Shown: piece by piece, positions 35,722 through 45,575 of the stretch
How positions within the stretch are numbered: the first letter of the stretch is position 1
Layout of the letters: each line of letters opens with the position of its first letter
Source of the DNA: Pseudomonas arsenicoxydans
Lineage (GTDB): Bacteria > Pseudomonadota > Gammaproteobacteria > Pseudomonadales > Pseudomonadaceae
NCBI RefSeq assembly: GCF_900103875.1
Contig: NZ_LT629705.1
Span: 3,419,001-3,483,000, forward strand
Length of the DNA: 64,000 nucleotides
Direction of reading: 5' to 3'
Made by a program: the position numbers and the translations under genes
The notes under the pieces: generated by a model
Told to the model about the DNA's origin: nothing
The model's database searches: none
Seen by the model: only the letters and a program-made list of their open reading frames with translations

Positions 35722-36990
35722 ATGCAAACCAGAACAGGTGCACTGCCTGCCTTTACGCTACTTGCCTTGTGCAGCCAGCAAGCACACGCCGGCGGCCTCA
35801 TGCTCTACGAAATCGGCACCGATAACGCCGGCCTGGCCAACGCCGGTGCCGCCGCCCGGGCCCAGGGCCCTTCTACTATCGCCAGCAATCCGGCGGGCCT
35901 GAGTTACCTGCCGGGAACACAGATCACCGCGGGCTTGCAGGTGCTTTACGGCAACCTCAAATTCGATCGCGACGAAGACACCAACGTGCCTGGTAGCGGC
36001 AGTGGCAACGCCCTCGACCCGATTCCCGGCGGCAGCTTTTTCATCAGCCATGAACTGGACGACCACTGGAGCGTCGGCTTCGGCCAATACGCCGATTTCG
36101 GCCTGGCGGTCAATTACGACAACGACTGGTCCGGGCGCTACTTCGCACAGAACGCCAGCCTCGGTGGATTGTCGTTGGTGCCGAGCGTGGCTTACCGCTT
36201 TAACGAGCAATGGTCGGTGGGCCTCGGCGTCAAGGCCATGTACGGCATGCTGCAAGCCCAGACCGCGATTGACCGCTCGCCGTTCGGCTTTACCGACCGC
36301 ACGGACGGCCAATTCAAGTACAAGGACCAGGATTGGGGCTTCGGTGCGAATGTCGGCGTCATCTACGCGCCGCAAGCCGGCACGCGCATCGGCCTGACCT
36401 ACACCAGCCAGGTCGATCTGGACTTCGAGGACCGGCTGGATGCGAATGGCGATGGCCGACTGCTCGAGCGCGTCAACAACACCAATACCGAACTCGACAT
36501 GAAGGTGCCGCAAACCGTCACCCTGAGCCTGTTCCAGCAACTGGACCGGCAATGGGCCTTGCTCGCTTCGGTCAACTGGCAGGACTGGTCAAAGTTCGGC
36601 GACATCGCGGTGCAGGTCGACACCACGGCGCTCGGCGCCCGATCAACTACGGTCGACGCACATTTCAAGGACACCTGGCACCTGTCGCTCGGCGCGCAAT
36701 ACCAGGCTACCCCGCAATGGTTGTGGAACTTCGGCGTGGCTTACGACAGCAGCGCCGTGTCGGACCACAACCGCACCGTGACCGTACCGATGGCCGAGTC
36801 CTGGCGCCTTGCGACAGGAGCTACCTATGCGCTGAACAAGAACACCGACGTCAACCTCAGTTGGGCCATGATCTGGATTGGCGACATGCCGGTGGATCAG
36901 ACCAAGACCGTTTCGGGCAATCGAATTTCTGGTCAGTTCGACAGCGCCTGGATTCAAGCCGTGGCCGGAAACATGACCTGGCGCTTTTGA
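35722..36990 (+). CDS. FadL/TodX-family outer membrane porin (OmpP1)
   Basis: A 422-aa beta-barrel for hydrophobic compounds. A signal peptide (ends QQAHA) is followed by the FadL N-terminal hatch GGLMLYEIGTDNAGLANAGAAARAQGPSTIASNPAGLSYL, including the family's NPA motif. Aromatic-rich beta-strands follow and it ends in ...GNMTWRF, the terminal Phe recognised by the BAM complex. Three lipoprotein genes follow on the same strand, suggesting one envelope operon. Confidence 0.9.
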   Translation: MQTRTGALPAFTLLALCSQQAHAGGLMLYEIGTDNAGLANAGAAARAQGPSTIASNPAGLSYLPGTQITAGLQVLYGNLKFDRDEDTNVPGSGSGNALDPIPGGSFFISHELDDHWSVGFGQYADFGLAVNYDNDWSGRYFAQNASLGGLSLVPSVAYRFNEQWSVGLGVKAMYGMLQAQTAIDRSPFGFTDRTDGQFKYKDQDWGFGANVGVIYAPQAGTRIGLTYTSQVDLDFEDRLDANGDGRLLERVNNTNTELDMKVPQTVTLSLFQQLDRQWALLASVNWQDWSKFGDIAVQVDTTALGARSTTVDAHFKDTWHLSLGAQYQATPQWLWNFGVAYDSSAVSDHNRTVTVPMAESWRLATGATYALNKNTDVNLSWAMIWIGDMPVDQTKTVSGNRISGQFDSAWIQAVAGNMTWRF

Positions 36991-37037
36991 GTGTCTTGCC
37001 ACGCAAAAGCAACTTCATCCGAGGAGCACACAGCATC

Positions 37038-37715
37038 ATGAATCTGTCCCGAAACCTGCTTGTCGGTGCCGCCGTTGCCGGGCTTCTGCTCGCTGGTTGC
37101 ACCTCCAAAGTCACTGATCAGGCGCAATACTCCGGCTACCTGTCCAACTACGACAATCTTCAGGAAGTCACCACGCCCAGCGGCGGCACGGCGATGCGCT
37201 GGGTCAGCCCGTCGTGGAACCCCAATGCCTATGACACGGTAGCGTTCGAGCGACTGGAACTGTATCCGGCGCCCAAGCCCAATGAACGGGTCAACCAGCA
37301 GACACTCGATGACATCCGGAACTACATGAGCAACAGGGTCAAGGCGACGCTGGGGCAGAAATACCGGATGGTGCACCACACGAGTGCTGCGCCAAAAGGT
37401 TCGAAAACCTTGATCTTGCACGCCGCGATTACCGGCGTGAGCGCCTCCAACGAAGGCATGAAATGGTATGAAGTGGTGCCGGTCGCCGCTGTCGTCGGGG
37501 CAACCCAGGCGGCCACCGGTCACCGCGATCAGGACACCGAACTGTATATCGAGGCCGAGCTCGTCGACGCGAAAGACAACCAGACCGTGGTCAGGGTCGT
37601 GCGCAAGGTGTTCGGCAAGCAGCTGTCCAACGAAACCCAGAAAATCACCGCCCAGGACTTCAAGGCGGCGATCGACAAGTTGAACGTAGATCTTTGGGCA
37701 TTCATCCGCAGTTGA
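37038..37715 (+). CDS. DUF3313-family lipoprotein
   Basis: A 225-aa protein with lipoprotein signal MNLSRNLLVGAAVAGLLLAGC. The mature part (YSGYLSNYDNLQEVTTPSGGTAMRWVSPSWNP...LHAAITGVSASNEGMKWYEVVPVAA) fits DUF3313, whose function is unknown. AGGAG lies 13 nt before the ATG. It is 47 bp after the porin gene and probably cotranscribed with it. Confidence 0.8.
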   Translation: MNLSRNLLVGAAVAGLLLAGCTSKVTDQAQYSGYLSNYDNLQEVTTPSGGTAMRWVSPSWNPNAYDTVAFERLELYPAPKPNERVNQQTLDDIRNYMSNRVKATLGQKYRMVHHTSAAPKGSKTLILHAAITGVSASNEGMKWYEVVPVAAVVGATQAATGHRDQDTELYIEAELVDAKDNQTVVRVVRKVFGKQLSNETQKITAQDFKAAIDKLNVDLWAFIRS

Positions 37716-37779
37716 ACCCTGATTCAACCGCCAACCGACGTTGGCGATTGAATCGCTTCCCGGTAGAGGAATAGCTGAC

Positions 37780-38208
37780 ATGGCTTCCCATGCATTGCTT
37801 CGACTCACAAATATGCACAGACCTTTAATCGTCGCAGCGCTCATCGCCAGCGCGCTTGCGTTAAGCGCTTGCGCAACGGTGGATGCCCAGACGACCGCCT
37901 ATGTCGGGGTCGAGCACCCTGCTCCGACCCTGCCCAGCGAAGTCCAGATATTACGCACGGAACCGACGCGACCCAGTGTGCGTTTGGGCGAAATCCTGAT
38001 CGATGCCAGCGTTGACCCGGCACCGCCCATCACCCAAGTCGAACAGAAGCTGCGTGAAGAAGGCGCCAAACTGGGTGCAGACGCGGTCGTGGTGGTTTAC
38101 GACCAGATCCAACCCGTCGCCGCTTACGTGACCGGTCCTCTGTGGAACCGCGACATCGATACGATCCAGGGCCGCAAGCTCAAAGGCATTGCCATCAAAT
38201 ACCAATGA
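37780..38208 (+). CDS. Lipoprotein of unknown function
   Basis: A 142-aa protein from ATG 37780 (AGAGGAATAGCTGAC upstream), or 131 aa from ATG 37813. The hydrophobic stretch LIVAALIASALALSAC ends in a lipobox Cys. The mature domain (VQILRTEPTRPSVRLGEILIDASV...LREEGAKLGADAVVVVYDQI) resembles the YbjQ/UPF0145-like or heavy-metal-binding alpha/beta fold by pattern only. It lies between two other lipoprotein genes of the porin cluster. Confidence 0.7.
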   Translation: MASHALLRLTNMHRPLIVAALIASALALSACATVDAQTTAYVGVEHPAPTLPSEVQILRTEPTRPSVRLGEILIDASVDPAPPITQVEQKLREEGAKLGADAVVVVYDQIQPVAAYVTGPLWNRDIDTIQGRKLKGIAIKYQ

Positions 38209-38222
38209 CGAGGTGCACAGCT

Positions 38223-38681
38223 ATGAAAGCAATTCTGTCCTGGCTGACGGTCACGTTGGCGACTGTCTTGATCAGTGCCTGTTCCGCCGTGGGGTCGAAC
38301 GAAGGCGGTGCCGGTGAAATGGAGATTCGCTCGGGCAAGATCGAGCAGATATCGCTGACGCAGATGCAGACCAATCACGACAGTGGCGTCGGCGCCGTAC
38401 TCGGAGGCCTTGGCGGCCTCGGTATCGGCAGCCTGATCGGCAGTGGCACCGGGCGCGACGTCGCCATGGTCGCCGGTGCACTCGCCGGTGCGGTTGGCGG
38501 CAATTACGCAGAGAAGAAAAAGTATGACCAACCGGTAGCGGCGCAACAGGTCATCGTGAGGGTGAAAAGTGGCGTGCTGGTATCGATCACCCAACCGATC
38601 AATCCGGCCCTGAGCAAAGGCATGAACGTTTATATCGAAGGCTCGGGAAATAATGCCCGGGTGCTACCGCAGGGTGGGTAG
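38223..38681 (+). CDS. Glycine-zipper outer membrane lipoprotein (SlyB/17-kDa antigen-like)
   Basis: A 152-aa lipoprotein with signal MKAILSWLTVTLATVLISAC. A glycine-zipper helix pair (GVGAVLGGLGGLGIGSLIGSGTGRDVAMVAGALAGAVGG) precedes a small C-terminal beta domain (QQVIVRVKSGVLVSITQPINPAL), the SlyB/PcP layout. GAGG lies 9 nt before the ATG. It is 14 bp after the preceding lipoprotein gene and is the last gene of the cluster. Confidence 0.82.
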   Translation: MKAILSWLTVTLATVLISACSAVGSNEGGAGEMEIRSGKIEQISLTQMQTNHDSGVGAVLGGLGGLGIGSLIGSGTGRDVAMVAGALAGAVGGNYAEKKKYDQPVAAQQVIVRVKSGVLVSITQPINPALSKGMNVYIEGSGNNARVLPQGG

Positions 38682-38828
38682 TGGTTACGCCTGGACCGGT
38701 AAACCGCCCTTGATCAAGCAGCCCAAAGTATCAACCTGATCATTACAGGAAAAATGAATAAACTACCGTCGTGTATTATTACGCGACGCGCTAGATTAAT
38801 TCAGAACTGGTAATGACCTGGGAAGACA

Positions 38829-39047
38829 GTGAAGCCTTGCGTAAAAAGCCTGGTGCTCGAACTACTGGTCGCTAAAAACGGCGTTCCCATGCAGGTCAGG
38901 GAAGCCATCGTCGCCTGCGAGCTATTCCGCATCAGTGAACACAACGTCCGGGCCACCTTGGCGCGCCTCACTATCGACGCGTTGCTGGAAGCTGTGGGCC
39001 GTGGAGGTTATCAGCTTGGACCACAGGCCGAGGACTGTTGTCGCTGA
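38829..39047 (+). pseudogene. Truncated PaaX-type regulator (N-terminal domain only)
   Basis: A 72-aa ORF starting at GTG (KPCVKSLVLELLVAKNG) that covers only the N-terminal winged helix of PaaX-like repressors (RISEHNVRATLARLTIDALLEAVGRGGYQLGPQAE). Full-length relatives have some 200 further residues. Homology seems to stop near 39035, where a 26-nt inverted repeat begins. In related genomes such regulators neighbour FadL-like porin operons, so this was probably the local regulator. Confidence 0.6.
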
Positions 39048-39187
39048 TGCGGAATTGACCCTGCTGCCGGCGTAACGCTGGCCCAGCAGCAATCAGCTCA
39101 TAGTCAGCACCGATAGTGCTTTACGAAGTAGAAACTGGGGGCAGCGAAATTTCGGTAGTTGGGGTCAATTTAGCATCAGCGACAACA
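39036..39187. repeat. 26-nt inverted repeat at the truncation point
   Basis: 39036-39061 and the complement of 39162-39187 are identical except at two bases; both begin TGTTGTCGCTGATGC. The first copy starts exactly where the PaaX-like coding region loses similarity. Confidence 0.6.
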
Positions 39188-39223
39188 CTGGTAGAGGAGC
39201 CGGCTCCGTTCTGAGTAACATAG

Positions 39224-39450
39224 AAAAGCCCGCACTTGGCGGGCTGCTTTACCACACAGGGCGCTGATCCATCAGCTGATCTTAGTGTAGGCCAAGACCT
39301 GAAAGGATCAAGGCAGGGAAGGGCAGGCGAAAAAAAGCCCGCCAAGGGGAGCGGGCTGCAAAGAGTAAGGGGACGGAAATAATCGTAGATCAGCGAACGC
39401 GTCTCGCCAAGAGGGCGATACGAAAAAGCCCGGCGCTGGGCCGGGCTTCT
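39224..39450 (-). terminator. Three tandem terminator-like hairpins
   Basis: Read on the minus strand, GCCCGC-caagt-GCGGGC with TTTT (39224-39246), GCCCGCtcc...GGCGGGC with T7 (39333-39358) and GCCCGGC-ccagc-GCCGGGC with T5 (39425-39448). The last is 28 bp past the hemerythrin stop and is its likely terminator. The block 39306-39450 recurs, diverged, at 56549-56700. Confidence 0.65.
39306..39450. repeat. Dispersed intergenic repeat, copy 1
   Basis: The segment containing GGCAGGGAAGGGCAGGCGAAAA, TCGTAGATCA and CGCGTCTCGCCAAGAGGG occurs in the same order at 56549-56700. Both copies hold two terminator-like stems and no ORF. Confidence 0.7.
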
Positions 39451-39477
39451 ACTACTGCTAGCAGTCGGAGTAAAGCA

Positions 39478-39954
39478 TCAAGCCGCCATATGCGATGCGC
39501 TGAGGCTTTTCTTTAAGGAAGCCTTCATTACTTCCATTTCCCCACCCAATTCTTCCAGCTTTGCTTTGCCCAAGAGCTTCTGAGCCTGGGGAAACATTTC
39601 GGTTTCCTCTTCCTCAATGTGGTGCTCCAGCAATTCTTTTACAACTTTTACTCGGCCGGCGAATTCTGGCGTGGATGGATCAGTGCCTTTCAAATCCGGG
39701 AGGACGAGGGAGTCGACAGTTCGGTGCTCTTCCTTGGCCTCGTAATACATCTCGTCCTGCTCTTTGCCTCCAGCCTCCTTATAGGCTGGATAGAGGATTT
39801 GCTCCTCGAGCTGGGTATGGATGGTAATTTCCATTTCAAGCTTATCCAAGAGTTCAACGCGCTTTTTGGTCGCACGCTCCGTTGATTCGCTCAGTTGGCT
39901 CAAGATGCCTTTTACTTTTTCGTGGTCGGCTTTGAGAAGGTCAATGGCGTTCAT
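39478..39954 (-). CDS. Hemerythrin-like (HHE) protein
   Basis: A 158-aa four-helix protein with the HHE di-iron ligand pattern: LLKADHEKVKGIL, IHTQLEEQILYPAY, KEEHRTVDSLV and LLEHHIEEEETEMFPQA. Such proteins bind O2, NO or iron, or sense redox state. The ATG at 39954 (AGAGGAATC upstream) is chosen over the earlier in-frame ATG at 40044. It is monocistronic. Confidence 0.88.
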   Translation of the reverse strand: MNAIDLLKADHEKVKGILSQLSESTERATKKRVELLDKLEMEITIHTQLEEQILYPAYKEAGGKEQDEMYYEAKEEHRTVDSLVLPDLKGTDPSTPEFAGRVKVVKELLEHHIEEEETEMFPQAQKLLGKAKLEELGGEMEVMKASLKKSLSASHMAA

Positions 39955-40299
39955 TTTTGATTCCTCTTCTATCACGGATTGGTAGTGGCCGATCTGCGTC
40001 GGCGGTACACAGACTCGATGTAAACATCGCATCTTCTGTGCCAAAATCTTCCTATAAAAAAAGAACCTGAAATCAGTAAGTTAGCTCAATGATATTGAAA
40101 TGCGCCCATGCACTCTGCACGAAATCTCGTCTTGACCATTGCAGATCACAGCGCGGAGAACGAAAAAGCCCGACGCTTGGTCGGGCATCTCAGAAGATGC
40201 GCCAAATCCCTTTGGCTGAATTCACTATGCAGGGCGGGTGTGACGATAGCGTGACAGGCGGGCTCGGACGTTAGATCCAAGTCCGGACAAAACAGCTAC

Positions 40300-40734
40300 T
40301 CAATCGTGTTTATGTTTTTTGTGCCCGTGCTTGTACCCACGCTGCTTGCCGTGTGATTGATGGTTGTCATTGCCCCCATCATCGGCCAGGTTATTTCCGA
40401 GAGCTCCGCCGGCTGCACCACCAAGACCTGCGCCAATAGTTGACCCGGTAGATCCTCCCAGACTGTTACCAATTACCGAGCCGCCCGCCGAACCAATCCC
40501 GCCACCAATTGCCGCTTCGGTTCTTTTGCCTTTTTCAGCCGTTAAAGCCCCACCGGCAGCGCCACCGAGGCCAGCCCCAACCGCTGCTCCGGTGCTGCCG
40601 CCCATTTGCTGTCCAATAACATTTCCCAGCGCACCGCCGATGCCGCCACCAACTGCGGCAGTGCCATCGCCAGCAGCCATAGCACCTTGAGAAGCAAAAA
40701 AAACCAAAAGCAAAACGGGTAGTGTGAATCGCAT
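40300..40734 (-). CDS. Exported glycine-zipper protein with His/Lys-rich tail
   Basis: A 144-aa protein. Signal peptide MRFTLPVLLLVFFASQGAMA precedes three rounds of glycine-zipper repeats (GGIGGALGNVIGQQMGGSTGAAVGAGLGGAAGGAL and similar) and a C-terminal tail KQRGYKHGHKKHKHD that could bind metal. A diverged copy lacking the 5' part lies at 58030-58335. The start at 40734 gives the signal peptide; the longer frame does not. Confidence 0.75.
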   Translation of the reverse strand: MRFTLPVLLLVFFASQGAMAAGDGTAAVGGGIGGALGNVIGQQMGGSTGAAVGAGLGGAAGGALTAEKGKRTEAAIGGGIGSAGGSVIGNSLGGSTGSTIGAGLGGAAGGALGNNLADDGGNDNHQSHGKQRGYKHGHKKHKHD

Positions 40735-40802
40735 ATTTTGAACCCTGGAAAATGATGCAGTGCCCTGTGGCACGGCAGAAACTCGGTTTGGCCGAGCTGT
40801 TT

Positions 40803-40934
40803 TTATGAGCAGGTGCCGCCCTTATGGTGCGAACCCGTACCGTTCGTTGGATGCGTGCCCTTCGGGCAGGCCGAAGCAGAAACTGAAATGATTGAGAGAA
40901 GTACGGCGAGCCCAGTGATGGCGAGATTTCTCAT
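40803..40934 (-). CDS. Small exported protein (43 aa)
   Basis: MRNLAITGLAVLLSIISVSASA is a signal peptide, leaving a mature peptide of about 21 residues (CPKGTHPTNGTGSHHKGGTCS) with two Cys and three His. AGAGG lies 5 nt before the ATG at 40934. It lies 68 bp upstream of the glycine-zipper gene on the same strand and may be cotranscribed. Function unknown. Confidence 0.6.
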   Translation of the reverse strand: MRNLAITGLAVLLSIISVSASACPKGTHPTNGTGSHHKGGTCS

Positions 40935-41014
40935 ATTGCCTCTGCGCTGCGGGATGCAGTAAGAGGCTATCGGCGAAGTGAGCAGGTTCTTAAACAAAAA
41001 GCCCGGCTGGCCAA

Positions 41015-41242
41015 CTACTCAGCCTTCCCCCGCACAATCCGTCCATCCTTCACCTCATCCGCCAGCGCAGCCAGCCGATCTGAATCTTCGTACAGTTGCG
41101 CAATCAGCTTTAGGACGGCGGTCACCTCGACATCTTTGCAATCCTTGGTGATGGTAAGCACTTCGGTTGCGGCCTGCTCAAGGCTGCGCCGTAGCGCCTT
41201 GAGTTCGCGCCTCAGGTCTTGGGTTGGTTTGTTGAGTCCCAT
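41015..41242 (-). CDS. Small helical protein with C-terminal DEVKDGRIVR motif
   Basis: A 75-aa, highly charged protein, mostly amphipathic helix (RRELKALRRSLEQAATEVLTI). It ends ALADEVKDGRIVRGKAE, echoing the tails of the 4560 and 41283 products. TAGGAGG lies 6 nt before the ATG. It is the last gene of a run of small minus-strand genes that an IS now splits. Confidence 0.6.
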   Translation of the reverse strand: MGLNKPTQDLRRELKALRRSLEQAATEVLTITKDCKDVEVTAVLKLIAQLYEDSDRLAALADEVKDGRIVRGKAE

Positions 41243-41282
41243 ACGAACCTCCTACAACATCCCGCCGCACCAAACCCCGCAC

Positions 41283-41537
41283 CTATACGGGGTTGTCTCG
41301 AATTATTTGCCCCGCCTTTACCTCTTCCGCATAACCACTGAGCTTTTCTTGCTGGACTAATAAAAGCGTACATATCTTCAGCAATGTCACTGCCTCATCC
41401 GGTGTTTTGGCATGTCCGGCGATGGCTTTGAGTTCAGCAGCTGACCAGCCGATTATGGCTGTTGTATCGTCAAGGTCGTAGTACAACTTCTGCTGGGCTG
41501 TTCTGGGGCCGTCGAGCCCTGTGATTAGATCCGCCAT
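41283..41537 (-). CDS. Small conserved protein, paralogue of the 4560 gene
   Basis: An 84-aa homologue of the 81-aa product at 4560-4805 (MADL-x-x-GLDGPRTAQQ start, YYDLDDTTAIIGW, ending YAEEVKAGQIIRDNPV). Its ATG directly follows an in-frame TAG that would be the stop of the upstream gene if the IS at 41583-42817 were absent, so it was translationally coupled. The IS now separates it from that gene. Confidence 0.65.
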   Translation of the reverse strand: MADLITGLDGPRTAQQKLYYDLDDTTAIIGWSAAELKAIAGHAKTPDEAVTLLKICTLLLVQQEKLSGYAEEVKAGQIIRDNPV

Positions 41538-41590
41538 CTACTTCCCTACTCTGGGATAACTCCGTCGCTTCAAAGCAACAGGTGTAGTGG

Positions 41591-42753
<1,163 letters not shown>

Positions 42754-42812
42754 CTGACACCTCGATCTGGCGAGCATTCTCGCCTAAATGGGTGTCCGGT
42801 TTCATTAGACCA

Positions 42813-43088
42813 CTACACAGGATAATTAGTAAGTCCTGGGCTGGAGCCGACATACATGCTGCTCGCTCCCGTCTGTAGCCAGATAATATTTACCTTCAGG
42901 CCCATCGCTATGACAGAAAAAAACGACTTGTGAGGAGTGCTCAGGCTATTCAGCCAGTCCACAACAGTCTCCGCTGACATACCCGTGGCTTCAGCCAGCA
43001 TTTCGACTGCGGCTTCCTGAGAAATGCCTAGCTTTGTAATGGCTAGATTAAGCCGGACGGCCAACGCCTTCCTCGCGGATTCAATCAA
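42813..43088 (-). CDS. Small HTH-like protein, 3' end replaced by IS sequence
   Basis: 91 aa from a TTG start (GGAG 7 nt upstream). The region SARKALAVRLNLAITKLGISQEAAVEMLAEATG...VVDWLNSL looks like a Cro/CI-type helix-turn-helix. The last two residues and the stop lie in the IS inverted repeat. With the IS and one CAGG copy removed, the frame runs on for 14 codons after the junction Pro to a TAG that abuts the ATG at 41537, giving about 105 aa. A truncated relative lies at 54044-54175. Confidence 0.65.
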   Translation of the reverse strand: MIESARKALAVRLNLAITKLGISQEAAVEMLAEATGMSAETVVDWLNSLSTPHKSFFSVIAMGLKVNIIWLQTGASSMYVGSSPGLTNYPV

Positions 43089-43197
43089 TTTGTTTCTCCA
43101 GTCTGAGGCGAAATATCTGGCCGGCTTTCACCTCTTCAGCATAACGTGCGAGCGTGGCCTTATCGGCCGGGCTCAATTGAACTGTCCGTTTTCCTCA
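43084..43197 (-). pseudogene. Fragment of a small gene with EVKAGQIFR tail
   Basis: This minus-strand frame (RTVQLSPADKATLARYAEEVKAGQIFR..., ending LEKQID) overlaps the start of the 42813-43088 gene by 5 bp. It has no start codon after the preceding in-frame stop, so it is the surviving 3' end of a fourth member of the EVKxG family, truncated against the phage-tail relic. Confidence 0.5.
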
Positions 43198-43245
43198 GCA
43201 TCTCAACGAATGGTGCAAGCCGAGGGCCAGCTAAGACGTTGGGGC

Positions 43246-43927
43246 GCCTATCCCCTATAAATACCCACTCACGACAATTGATGGCAAGGTCAATACGCAG
43301 GCGACTGAGCTGGATGGCGTCTACGCGCAGGTGAATCCAGCCTTGGCGGGTGACACTGCCGGACTGGCTGGCTCGGATCAAATGTTCGTGGGCGTGTGGT
43401 CAGAGCAATCGGCACGCATCGAGGACGGGGTCGCAACCGGGAAGCGGATCGACACTGTTCAGGTGGAGGTCAATCAGGCCGCCGCAGCCGTACAGACCAC
43501 CAGTGAGGCTGTTGCAGCGCTGGACGGCAGGGCCTCGGCCATGTGGTCGGTGAAGATGGAGGTCACCGTTGGCGGGCAGTACGTCGCCGCTGGCATTGGT
43601 CTTGGCATTGAAAACACCGGCGCCGGATTGCAAAGCCAGTTTTTGGTGAGTGCCGACCGGTTCGCCATCGTCAATACCATCGCCGGCGGCGCGATCGCAG
43701 TTCCGTTTGCAGTTCAGGGCGGACCGGTGTTCATGAACTCCGCGTTTATCCAGGATGGAACGATTACAAACGCTGCGATCGGCAGCTACATCAGTTCCAC
43801 GAATTACATCGCCGGTCAGCAGGGGTGGATTCTCAACAAGGACGGCAACCTGGCTGAAGTTGCTGACCAAGCCAGAGCTCGGGGAGTGACATGCGAGCAG
43901 GCCTACATTTCACTTGGTGAAAATTAG
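43246..43927 (+). pseudogene. Phage tail-tip/host-specificity protein J, C-terminal relic
   Basis: The frame is open upstream of the ATG at 43331 (TIDGKVNTQATELDGVYAQVNPALAG), so this is the tail of a large gene. DGRASAMWSVKMEVTVGGQYVAAGIGLGIEN and VSADRFAIVN...FIQDGTITNAAIGSYI are the DUF1983/GpJ C-terminal pattern of lambdoid and pyocin-like tails. The remaining ~1,000 residues are missing. The reading frame of what is left is clean. Confidence 0.75.
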
Positions 43928-43960
43928 CGTGCTCTAAAAATACGTCCTGAGCCAAAAAGC

Positions 43961-44105
43961 AAAGCCCCGAAGGTTCGCGGCTTCAGGGCTTCTATTGTCG
44001 CCTCCATCCCTTAATGAATGGCGAACGTGGCGGCGAGAATACCAGCGATGCGCCGGTGATTCACTACTGCGATGGGTGGATTGTGTTCGGCCGGCAGGAC
44101 GCCGG
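43961..44105 (+). repeat. Direct repeat, copy 1, upstream of the FleN-like gene
   Basis: A segment with AAAGCAAAGCCCCGAAGGTTCG, CGCCTCCATCCCTTAATG and a short frame GERGGENTSDAPVIHYCDGW. It recurs at 45576-45740, where the frame reads GERGVEITSDVPANHYCDRW. It starts with a terminator-like GAAGC...GCTTC stem that would end the tail-tip relic's transcript. Confidence 0.7.
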
Positions 44106-44399
44106 GGAGGGGGGTGAAAAGCTGTCTAAAACTACCGCGATCTATCTCGGTTTTATTGGGCCTAACTGTTGCGTTCTGGTGTTTAAGTTTTGGACAGTGG
44201 CAGGCTGAAACCATCGATCTACAAGGCTTGCGCCAATTCCAAGCCCATGCTACTGCATTACTGATATGTGATCTTGTGTGAGTTTTTGGTGGTCCCGTGA
44301 TGGCTAGGGGTCGTGAATCTGCAGTTTTCGGCTACCCTTCCGTAAATGGAGTTAATTAGTAATTACTCGTACACGTTGCACATGGAAGGGATAAATAGC

Positions 44400-45230
44400 A
44401 TGGAGGGTGTGCATTCTGTACAAGTTATCGCCGTGACTGGCGGAAAGGGCGGCGTCGGCAAGACGACTGTGGCTGTGAATCTGTCATTGGCGCTGGCGGA
44501 ACTTGGAAGGCGAGTCGTTTTGCTGGATGGCGATCTTGGCTTGGCGAATATTGATGCCCTGTTGGGGCTTTCCCCGCAGTACACGCTTGCCGATTTAATC
44601 GAAGGTCACTGTGAGCTATCCGATGTACTGGTGCGGGGGCCGGGCGGGGTGCGAATCGTCCCCGCGGCTTCAGGTATCCAGAACATGGTGCGTTTATCTC
44701 CGGCTCAGTACGCAGGCCTGATCCAGGCCTTCAGTGAAATCGGTGACAGTATCGATGTGCTGGTGATCGACACCGCCGCGGGCATCGGCGATTCGGTGGT
44801 CAGCTTCGTCCGGGCAGCCCAGGAAGTGTTGCTGGTGGTCAGCGACGAGCCGACCTCGATCACCGATGCATACGCGTTGATCAAACTGCTTAGTCGTGAT
44901 TGCGGCATGAACCGCTTCCGGGTATTGGCAAATATGACGCAGAGCCCGCTGGAGGGTCGAGCCCTGTTCGCTAAATTGACCAAGCTCACCGATAACTTCC
45001 TCGACGTTGCCCTGTGTTATGTGGGCGCGGTGCCTTACGACGAATGCATGCGCAAGGCTGTGCAGAAGCAGCGCGCCGTTTACGAAGCGTTTCCGCGTTC
45101 CAAGTGCACGCAAGCTTTTCAGAGCATCGCTCGAAAGATCGACGCTTTGCCCTTGCCGACCAGCCCCAGAGGGCATGTGGAGTTCTTCGTTGATCAGCTC
45201 GTTCTTAAGTCGAGCAGGCTCCTCCAGTAG
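44400..45230 (+). CDS. Orphan FleN-like (MinD/ParA family) ATPase
   Basis: 276 aa, close to FleN, the antagonist of the flagellar activator FleQ. Deviant Walker A is TGGKGGVGKTT (residues 13-23), Walker B-like LVIDTAAGIGDSVVSF, and the conserved tail AVQKQRAVYEAFPRSKC is present. True fleN lies in the flhF-fleN-fliA operon; here there is no flagellar neighbour, only phage relics. GGAAGGG lies 9 nt before the ATG at 44400. It may titrate or mimic FleN; that is inference. Confidence 0.88.
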   Translation: MEGVHSVQVIAVTGGKGGVGKTTVAVNLSLALAELGRRVVLLDGDLGLANIDALLGLSPQYTLADLIEGHCELSDVLVRGPGGVRIVPAASGIQNMVRLSPAQYAGLIQAFSEIGDSIDVLVIDTAAGIGDSVVSFVRAAQEVLLVVSDEPTSITDAYALIKLLSRDCGMNRFRVLANMTQSPLEGRALFAKLTKLTDNFLDVALCYVGAVPYDECMRKAVQKQRAVYEAFPRSKCTQAFQSIARKIDALPLPTSPRGHVEFFVDQLVLKSSRLLQ

Positions 45231-45302
45231 TGGTGGGCTTGGCTCGTCGCTTCTGGCTTGCGAGTTGTGTTAACCGCCATCTCTTCTGCTTTAAGCGCCA
45301 AG

Positions 45303-45512
45303 TCATTCCGGCGTCATCATCACCGCGAGCGTCATCTTGATGAACTCTTCATTTTTATCGATGGTGTCCATGGCGCCGCGGACGTTATCGGCCACGTCGG
45401 CCGCACCGCGTTGCTCAACCCAGTTTGAAAGCTCCATGATGGCGGCTTCTAGGGCGAGCTGGTTTTCATTGATCTTGAATAGCAGGGACGGGAGTAGGTC
45501 TGAGTTTGGCAT
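45303..45512 (-). CDS. Small conserved protein (69 aa)
   Basis: A helical, acidic protein (LLPSLLFKINENQLALEAAIMELSNWVEQRGAADVADNVRGAMDTI). GGAGG lies 7 nt before the ATG. The pattern is reminiscent of small genes common near pseudomonad prophage ends; no function is known. It converges on the FleN-like gene. Confidence 0.6.
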   Translation of the reverse strand: MPNSDLLPSLLFKINENQLALEAAIMELSNWVEQRGAADVADNVRGAMDTIDKNEEFIKMTLAVMMTPE

Positions 45513-45575
45513 CGCGAAATCCTCCGTGGAGATTTCAGCGTAGCACCGGAGTGTCGGGGGGATGCCGGGTGGTTC

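Noticed and set aside
39121..39345. 74-codon minus-strand ORF
   Set aside because: It spans a terminator hairpin and one arm of the inverted repeat, has no ribosome binding site, and shows no coding character.
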